Assembly: GCF_033807575.1 (NCBI RefSeq)
Contig: NC_084715.1
Location: 5,319,349-5,383,348, forward strand
Reading direction: 5' to 3'
DNA: 64,000 nucleotides
From: Cydia pomonella
Lineage: Eukaryota > Arthropoda > Insecta > Lepidoptera > Tortricidae
This document shows, one piece after another, positions 57,042 through 64,000 of the stretch; positions within the stretch are counted from its first letter, which is position 1; each line of letters starts with the position of its first letter. The translations under genes and the position numbers were made by a program. Below the pieces are notes generated by a model that saw nothing but the letters and a program-made list of their open reading frames with translations, did no database searches and was not told the origin of the DNA.

Positions 57042-57227
57042 GTGTAAGGCCTGAGTGAACGCTCGAGTTCGGCGTGCAGCGGGGCGAGGCGTGCGGCGTG
57101 CATGTTAAACACATGCAAACTTAAAGGAGCGGCCTTAATACACGCTGCTCAAATCACTCGTGAGCCCGACGCCACGCTGCACGCCCCGCTGAACGCTCCG
57201 CTTCGAGCGTCCACTCAGGCCTTACAC
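57042..57227. mobile_element. GC-rich MITE with TAA duplication
   Basis: GTGTAAGGCCTGAGTGAACGCTCGA begins it and the inverse of TCGAGCGTCCACTCAGGCCTTACAC ends it (shown in two blocks of the same repeat). TAA flanks both sides (57039-57041, 57228-57230). A 3-bp TWA duplication with this terminus fits PIF/Harbinger. The interior is rich in GCGTGC words, unlike its AT-rich neighbours. Confidence 0.82.
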
Positions 57228-57230
57228 TAA

Positions 57231-58811
57231 GAAACACACTTTTCTACTATGCCATGAATCACATCACGTAGTTGAATCCTACACTATTTTATAACTGTAA
57301 CTGATAGCCTAACTGTGTGGCTACACCATATCCTAACTAGACTGACATGTAAAACAAAATATACTACATAAATCGGTAGTTGATTGATTCTAGATGATGA
57401 TAAGTTTATAACTTGTAAAAGATATGACCGCTTATTATTCTAACAGAAACGCTCAATAATAGACCTTATCTCCTTGCAATAAGAGTCAGGTTTAGTCAGA
57501 TATTGAGTCAAAGACGGTACCTAATATCTATTGTTAATACCCAGATTAGTCAAGTCTTTTGCACTAAAACCGTTTTTATACCAACACAAATTGAAATCAA
57601 CAAAAAAGTCTATCAATTCTCTACTAATTAGTCTCAAAGTAGGTCTCAGACGAAATCTAGATTTAAATGGAGTCTAAATTGCCACGCACGAGCCGATGGC
57701 GAGTTCGTTAGACATTTGACACCAGGCAGACGGATATTAATTAGTGTAATAATGTCTAGACTGGAAATATTGCGGTAATTGTAATTAATTTCATGGCTAT
57801 TCTTTCTTGAAAAGTGAAACGGTTTTTTTAGTGTCTGAAATGCAAACAAGTTTTCTAGTATGCATCATGCTTTATCAATAAGATACAATACAAAATGTAA
57901 CATATCTTAGACATAGACATAGAATACAAATTAACATCGCAAACCATGCCGGATCGGCGCAGACGTCAGTCTATTTAATATGTAGGGTATATCTTGGTTC
58001 TCTAATTCATTGCCGAATGTCATTTCCCAACCAATTTTTTGCATAATTTCATTTCGCGGAATGATCAAGTGGCAACTTAACTTGTTAATTCGTATTATTT
58101 CCCAACCTAATAGTTAGCAACTGTATGTTTGGACAACAACTTAAAAATACGCTTTTTAAAACGCTACCACGCTATACTTCGCGCGTTGTTAGGTCACAGT
58201 TCACCTAACACGCTCCTTCTCGCTTCGCTCGTCGTCGCACCTATCTAGTCGCTGTTAAATGAATAGACTTTATCATATTAATTATATTAGCCAAATGAAT
58301 GATATGGCGAAAGAAATTTTTTGTCATAAATAATTCTACCAAGTAAAACGTTTTCATCATAAAAGTTTGCCGAATGTTGGTTGCCAAAGTAAATCATCTC
58401 TGAAAAGTTGGTTGGCAAATGAAATTGAGTCAATAAAACCTCGGCGGAAAGGCAGAACACCGTATACTTGTATCTTGCTTACATACCGGACTATCACAGA
58501 AAGGTTATTGTTTACGTTTCGTGTATACTCAAGGACTAAGATATAGATACAATCAATAAAGCATTAAGTTAACAAATGTATACACAATTTTTTCATATAA
58601 TTTTCTCAAGTGGACTAGTTAGACTTGGTACGACTTATTGAAAAATTAAAATATTAACCACGCGATTTTGTATTGTTAAAGTTGACTGGGTATGTTCTTA
58701 AACATTTGTATTATTTGTCAAATACTTGTGATAACCCACCGATTAAATAAAAAATATGTTTATCTAAGCTCTCATTTAACTTGCAATGTATGTATGTAAC
58801 TATGTATGTAC
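57231..58811. other. AT-rich unique stretch
   Basis: No gene. CGCGCGTTGTTAGG and CTCCTTCTCGCTTCGCTCGTCG at 58175-58235 look repeat-like. Confidence 0.4.
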
Positions 58812-58972
58812 GGGTCAAATCTTGCAAGTTAAATTTGACCCACTTCCCGGTTTCCGAGGAAGCTGAAAATTTGCATACATATGTAAGTCGGGTGACAAAT
58901 GACAATGCAAATATGGTACAGAGAACCCGGCCCTAGGAACTCTGTGATAAAACTGTGCAACTCGATGAGTAT
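58812..58972 (-). mobile_element. MITE-1, truncated inverted copy
   Basis: GGGTCAAATCTTGCAAGTTAAATTTGACCCACTT, CATACATATGTAAGTCGGGTG and GGAACTCTGTGATAAAAC follow the order of 16091-16386; both termini are missing. The first 30 bases form a GGGTCAAAT / ATTTGACCC hairpin. Confidence 0.75.
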
Positions 58973-59700
58973 TATGACAGGCATAGCCTAGTGTGGGGCC
59001 GCAAGATATCTTTTAAAGTTTTTTTCTTTTAAAGAAACAATTTTTTTTATTGTTATTTTTTTCCTGTGAAAAAGAAACTAGTACATTCAGCTACTCATAA
59101 AAGTTTGTAATACAATTTTTTTTGCCAAAATCTTATATTCAATAACTAAACCTCTATAAGTTTACTTTTACCATTAATTTTAAGTTTATTTATAGTCTAT
59201 TTTTATTAACTTGTCTATAAAATTGTATATGTTATTCCCTTGACTTAGTCACTAGACTTTGAAATGTTGCCTCCTCTTCATGTTGGACATTAAGCATCAT
59301 ATTACGTAGGAAAGTACCTACATTTTAATCTAATCTCGTTAGCTAATACATTGTTTTATTATCATTCCTAAAAAATAAATAAATTTACATACCAAATCAT
59401 AAATGTTTTCAGAATAAGACCCCAAGACCTTTAGCCCCACTCCCCAGGGTTTCCAACGAGGGGCTATTCTCAGACTCGATCGACTAAACGCGAAAAGTGA
59501 TATGTCACGCTACAAACATACAAATATGTATCAGTTCAATTAATTTTTCTCGTCCATTTCGTCCCGCCCGGTACTGTCGACGAAATCGGGAACGGGTTAT
59601 TTAAGTATTTTTAAAAAAGCAATGGTGGTAGACAAGCGTACTGTTCACCTGCTGGTAAAATAACCTGGTATTCAATGGGTGCTTGAAACTTTATAAGTGA
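58973..59700. other. AT-rich unique stretch
   Basis: A short segment at 59617-59655 (GGTGGTAGACAAGCGTACTG) resembles the start of a LINE 3' end of another family. No gene. Confidence 0.4.
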
Positions 59701-59833
59701 CACATGCTTGTAGCCATATATTTTTATAAGTTACGTTATATATTTTTATAAGGTAACTTATATATTTTTATAAGGTAACTTATATATTTTTATAAGTTAA
59801 CTTATAAAAATATATGGCAACAAGCATGTGCTA
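59701..59833. repeat. 22-bp tandem repeats inside an inverted repeat
   Basis: ATATATTTTTATAAGGTAACTT-like units occur four times head to tail from about 59716 to 59802. The whole is bounded by CACATGCTTGTAGCCATATA and its inverse TATATGGCAACAAGCATGTG. Non-coding. Confidence 0.85.
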
Positions 59834-60019
59834 AAGCACATGGTCATTTAACAAATGGACGAACTGGTTATTAAGGAATTGAAATATTGATCTTGATGAT
59901 CTTTATCTTTGGGATTTGAAGACAAGGATTGAGGGAATTATATACCACGCGAACGTCCGTACAAAAAGAGAAAACGTTTTTCCACTTCTAACTTCTCATT
60001 CTCCATGATTTTGTATTTG

Positions 60020-60117
60020 GATTTCGGGCGATTTCTGGGTTGGTCCCATAGTAAAAGTTGCTCAGTATGACCTATAATTCACCCCGTTAATTATTGCAGG
60101 TGACTTAATAAAAACCC
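60020..60117 (-). mobile_element. MITE-2 half copy
   Basis: TTGGTCCCATAGTAAAAGTTGCTCAG, CACCCCGTTAATTATTGCAGGTGACTTAA: the right arm of MITE-2 only, running directly into a SINE-B tail. Confidence 0.75.
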
Positions 60118-60215
60118 TGTATATATCGTTGTCTGAGTACCCACAACACACACCTTCTTGGCTTACCGTGAGACTTGGTCAATTTGTGTAAGAATGTCCC
60201 TATAATAGGTATTTA
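60118..60215 (+). mobile_element. SINE-B tail
   Basis: TATATATCGTTGTCTGAGTAC, CTTACCGTGAGACTTGGTCAATTTGTG and GTCCCTATAATAGGTATTTATTT match the family tail; no head. Confidence 0.8.
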
Positions 60216-60715
60216 TTTAATTAATTAATTAGAATTAAGTAGATTAAAGCGGATTGTACATTGTAATGCACACTGGGCTGCACAAGTACTGAAACAATGC
60301 TTTTGTACACTCTAAATAGTTTACATATAACAAAATAGAAAACCAAAAAACAAAACCAAACCCTGTCAATGCTGACCGTACCCTCAACGCGCGTCCTTCT
60401 GCATAATACATTCGCGCGCTTGCTGTAGCCGGACTTTAATTATATATCTGGTACAATTTCGCCTTTTTTCGAGTATTTTTCACATTTTGCCCCCCTCCCC
60501 ACCCCATTGCCGAACGGCCGCAGAAAAAAAACTCTTTAAAATGCGTATGTGTGGACACTGCGTTGTTGTGACAACGTTTTCGGGCGGGACGAGAATTTCG
60601 GGATAGTTTTTCGGGACACCTTATACGTGCTTGAGCGAGGTAAAGTGTGTGCAGGTTTGCTCTTGTACTGTTTTTGTTGAATCTCTATATCATAACACAG
60701 TTAAATACATATTTG

Positions 60716-60846
60716 TAGTCATCAGATATATCGGAGCGGCCTAGGTGGTCACAAATATCTGAACACGTCTGGATTGCCATGGTGCTAGAGTGCGTGTTGA
60801 GATATTTTGAGCACCTCGTTCGTTCCGATATATCTGATGGCGACTG
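60716..60846. mobile_element. Foldback MITE (CATCAGATATATCGGA ends)
   Basis: AGTCATCAGATATATCGGAGC faces TTCCGATATATCTGATGGCG, and CACAAATATCTGAACACG faces CGTGTTGAGATATTTTGAG. About 130 bp, non-coding. Confidence 0.85.
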
Positions 60847-63660
60847 TACGTATGTGATGTTGATAAGTAATGATTTGAGTTACATTACTGGCTTATCAGA
60901 AAAGTAAAATGTAATTTCGGTAGAAAATAAAATACTGACAACCAAAAATTTACAATTTTTTGAGACTTGTCACTAATTTGTTTGATATTAATACAACAAT
61001 AACTAAGCATATCTTTGGCAATTCCCTTTCATTAAATTACTTACCTTAAACCCCTTGTGATAAAATATAGGTACGTATGTTATATCTATTGAATACTTTT
61101 TTAATAATCAAATTTCAGTTAGATAATAATGATGCTCGGTATGGGTAGATATTATAAAGATGAGATGTAAATGCGATAATGTTTCTTTTGTACAAAAAAT
61201 ACTGCCGAGCAAACCCACACGACTGCGCTGGTTAAAGCATTGTTGTGACAACGCTGCACCCTTTCAAAAAAAAATCATTCAAATTTTTAACAACTCTTTA
61301 AACTCTCATTAATTGTTTGCTCTCAGCGACGAAAGACAATTAAAGTTCGCGAATAATGAATGAGTTGTCGTATAAAAATACTTAAGCATTTGAATGCAAT
61401 TAAGGTCCGGGCCCGGATAAGCCCTCCAACTTTTCCTGTAACAGGCTGTTATTTCACGATCTAAAATCGGTTCTCAACCCGTTAATGACGCGAGTACAAG
61501 TGCAGATCGACGGCTCCGTTCGGCCGCGGACCAATCTATTAAATAACCCCCGGTGTCACCCCGCCCGCCGGCCATCGCCAATTCCCACCCTCCGCCTACC
61601 CCCTCGCACCCGCCCTGAAAAAAATCCGGAGCGTTTTAAAATTAATGAGTAAAAATCTACACACACACCCGCGCGGACAATACCACACATGTGTGCGATA
61701 ATGACCGCGCAAACCGATAATGACGAAACGTCAGACTTACATTTTTGGGCCCAACTATCCGGAAAAAATGGAGTACAAATTAAAAATTCGACGTCCGCTA
61801 ATTCGAGCCGAGCGACGCCGCGGCGCGAAACGAACGCTGTTAGATAACATTTGTAGGGGTGGGGTGTCCCCTACGCACCGTTTTTATTTTGGCCGGCCCT
61901 TGCCCCCCTACCCCCTTCGCTCGTCCAACTTCATCTGAATAATTACTGATTTTTTTTCGTGTACTGCTGATTATCCCAGTGTTACTTGTTGACGATAATT
62001 TCGCTGTGTTCATTAGGCTGTATTTTTCAGCTAGAAATAAGCTTTATTTGGTTATTCGCTATCCGACTAAAGTCTAAGATTTACTTAGCATAAATCTCAT
62101 TTATGGGTTTAGTAATGTGTGACTGGCATTAGCTTTATTTCAGTATCCGACTGACGACCTTATACTTATGTTGAACTCCGGTAAAGTACTTATTATTTAT
62201 TTTTCGAGTTGTAGACCTCGCGAACCTAGGGAATGCCCCCAGTACTGAGTTTGTATGGCGAGAACAACCTGAACATACGAAAGCCGTTTTGCCCTAGCCG
62301 AAACAGATTTTCACTTCTCTCGGTTAACCAGAAACTTCATAACTATAATTTATTATTGAAGAATTTGACAAAGACTACTACTATTGGACACATATCGCCC
62401 CTAAGGCATTTTGTCCACGGCACTGTTTGACCACGGCACGGCGTGTTAGCGGCACCGTGGTCAAACCGTGCGTGTGCGTGTGTACATGACACGTTAAAAC
62501 AACGGACGGCACAACATAGGTACTACAGTTGTGAAGGACTGAAACGTGAAGACCTCCGGCGCCGTCAACAAGCTCGTAGAGACTGCCATACAACACCAGC
62601 TCCAGAACGATCTGTCTCTGCTGTTCTTTAAAAACTACTTATAACATCATGGACCTAAAGAAAGTGAAACCAAACCGTCCTTATTCCGAAGCGAAACGTA
62701 TTTAAATTATGAACCCTCTTACGCATAATAATAGAGTCGAAATGATTAATAGCAGCATTCAAATATTGCCAGATGTAAAAGTGTAGGTAATAGTTATTTG
62801 TACAACAAGAGAGCAAAGTTTGATATTTCTTCGAGTGCTTGTTTTGAGTCCCGTGCAAACGAAAGATTCTATAATAGATTCACTCGCTACGCTCATGAAT
62901 CTAATTTAGGATCTTGAGCGTAGTAAGGGAAAAGCGCACGAGATGTAAATAACTTTGATCTCGTGTAGTGCACAAAATTTTTCACGTCAGTCAGCCATCA
63001 AAAACTACAACCTGAAAAAATTGAATCCGTCTTCATCACTATTTCACTCATGTTTTCTGAAGGTATTCTAACAATGAACTATAATTACCGCAATAAAACA
63101 AAAGGAAAGACATTTCAATAAAATAATACGAAAATAATGAATTAAGGAACATCAATTGACAGTTCAAACGACAACTTGTTTTTTGTAAAAAAAAAACTGT
63201 AAGATACGGTCCGAATAACATTAGATGTTCTTCACATTATTAGGTTTACACAATTTGACGTTCATTTCATCGTTATGCCATGGTTATGCACATTCCTTAG
63301 CAGTATAGCAATCGCAGTATTTTTATTTTTACTTTCGTCCTAAATAATCCCAAATTAAATTAAATTAATTATAATTATTCTAAGAATGGCGCAGTGGTCT
63401 CTCTTTAGTATTTTTTAGCCTTTTAGTTACAAAATGTACATAAGTATCATGATCGCATGTTCTCTATTATTATGAAATTAAGAGCTTTTGAAATTTTGTA
63501 TGAAATTTGTTTTTTGGTTCTAACTCGTATAACTATAACAAACGGTCCGATTCGAACTTTAAGATACTTCAAATATTAGGTCTAGATACGATATGGATCG
63601 GATATGTCAGTGTCAAAAGTGACGTTTTATTTCAAGAAACAACCTTATACAGAATGTTTA
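60847..63660. other. Unique stretch with GC-rich block at 61380-61950
   Basis: The block alternates homeodomain-like AT words with CCCCCGGTGTCACCCCGCCCGCC and CGAGCGACGCCGCGGCGCG; it has no repeat partner in the window. Frames at 61720-61938 and 62443-62631 are unrecognised. CACTGTTTGACCACGG and CCGTGGTCAAACCGTG around 62425-62470 form a hairpin. Confidence 0.4.
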
Positions 63661-63756
63661 AGTTACCTGCAATAATTTACGGGGTGAATATATAGGTCAT
63701 ACTGAGCATCATTTACAATGGGACAAACCCCGAAATCGCAAAAAAAAAAATTGACT
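63661..63756 (+). mobile_element. MITE-2 half copy
   Basis: GTTACCTGCAATAATTTACGGGGTGAATATA, TCATACTGAGCATC and TGGGACAAACCCCGAAATCGC are the left arm of MITE-2. Confidence 0.8.
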
Positions 63757-63796
63757 GACCTTGACATTTTGTATGGGACGGCCCATACGAAACTTT

Positions 63797-64000
63797 TTTA
63801 CTACTACGTTGGTGGCAAACAAGGATACGGCGCTGATGGTAAGCAGTCTCCGTAGCCTACGTACGCCTGCAGCTCCAGAGGAGTTACATGCGCGTTGTCG
63901 ATCCTAACACTCCGCACCCTCGTTGAGCTCTGGCAACCTTACTCACCGGCAGGAACACAACACTGAGTAGGGTCCAGTGTTATTTACCTTCGGTTTTCTG
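63797..64000 (-). mobile_element. LINE-3end copy cut by window end
   Basis: ACTACTACGTTGGTGGCAAAC through CTCCGTAGCCTACGTACGCC, CTCACCGGCAGGAACACAACAC and GTGTTATTTACC-TTCGGTTTTCTG, colinear with 19450 onward. It continues beyond 64000. Confidence 0.88.

Noticed and set aside
61720..61938. 72-codon frame with basic residues
   Set aside because: The bias comes from GC-rich composition; there is no family similarity and no neighbouring exon.

Overview
The window looks like lepidopteran (moth or butterfly) nuclear DNA. It is AT-rich and packed with short repeats typical of Lepidoptera: tRNA-derived SINEs ending in an (ATT)n or (AAAT)n tail, the dispersed repeat that opens with GGCCAAGTGCGAGTCGGACT and carries GACA runs, many foldback MITEs, and truncated non-LTR retrotransposons. 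I found no convincing host protein-coding exon, no rRNA, no functional tRNA and no CRISPR array. The best description is a large intergenic or intronic region. Longer open frames are transposon remnants or chance ORFs in AT-rich DNA. Repeat-family labels used here (SINE-A, SINE-B, SINE-C, MITE-1, MITE-2, LepR, LINE-3end) are working names for families seen repeating inside this window; they are not database names.

Layout. 1-9 kb: a foldback built of short GC-rich units (981-1315), a terminal-inverted-repeat element (1944-2493), a TTAA-flanked MITE (4583-4777), a 37-bp perfect inverted repeat (5857-5934) and a MITE-2 foldback (8099-8353). 9-13 kb: mostly unique AT-rich DNA with a few compact GC-richer blocks. 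13-16 kb: hairpins and two LINE remnants of different lineages (14044-14876 minus, 15235-15612 plus). 16-24 kb: the densest SINE and MITE area, including a 1,022-bp foldback DNA transposon (20586-21607) inserted inside a SINE-B copy. 24-33 kb: a 215-bp-period tandem duplication, a 5'-truncated LINE reverse-transcriptase fragment (27766-28611), a full SINE-A followed by a 0.5-kb unclassified repeat, and an unusual transposon ORF with a PDG...VWDAT signature (32640-33106). 33-45 kb: a MITE-1 split by a SINE-B with visible target-site duplication, two small hAT-type MITEs (one with a perfect 8-bp duplication), a 310-bp foldback and two RTE-like LINE 3' ends. 45-48 kb: a 1,402-bp hAT-type element with a perfect 8-bp duplication, rich in GGATCCGG subterminal motifs, itself inserted inside an older inverted-repeat element. 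48-64 kb: a Tc1-like transposase tail, more MITEs, a GC-richer unique block near 61.4-61.9 kb, and a LINE-3end copy cut by the window edge.

Nothing here forms an operon or pathway. The coherent biology is nested transposition: insertions inside insertions give a relative order of activity, and several 3' tails are shared between coding and non-coding elements. I see no evidence for a new host system. The most unusual objects are the hAT element at 45974-47375 with inverted RTE-like fragments inside it, and the foldback at 20586-21607 whose two arms both encode the same transposase C-terminus in opposite orientations.
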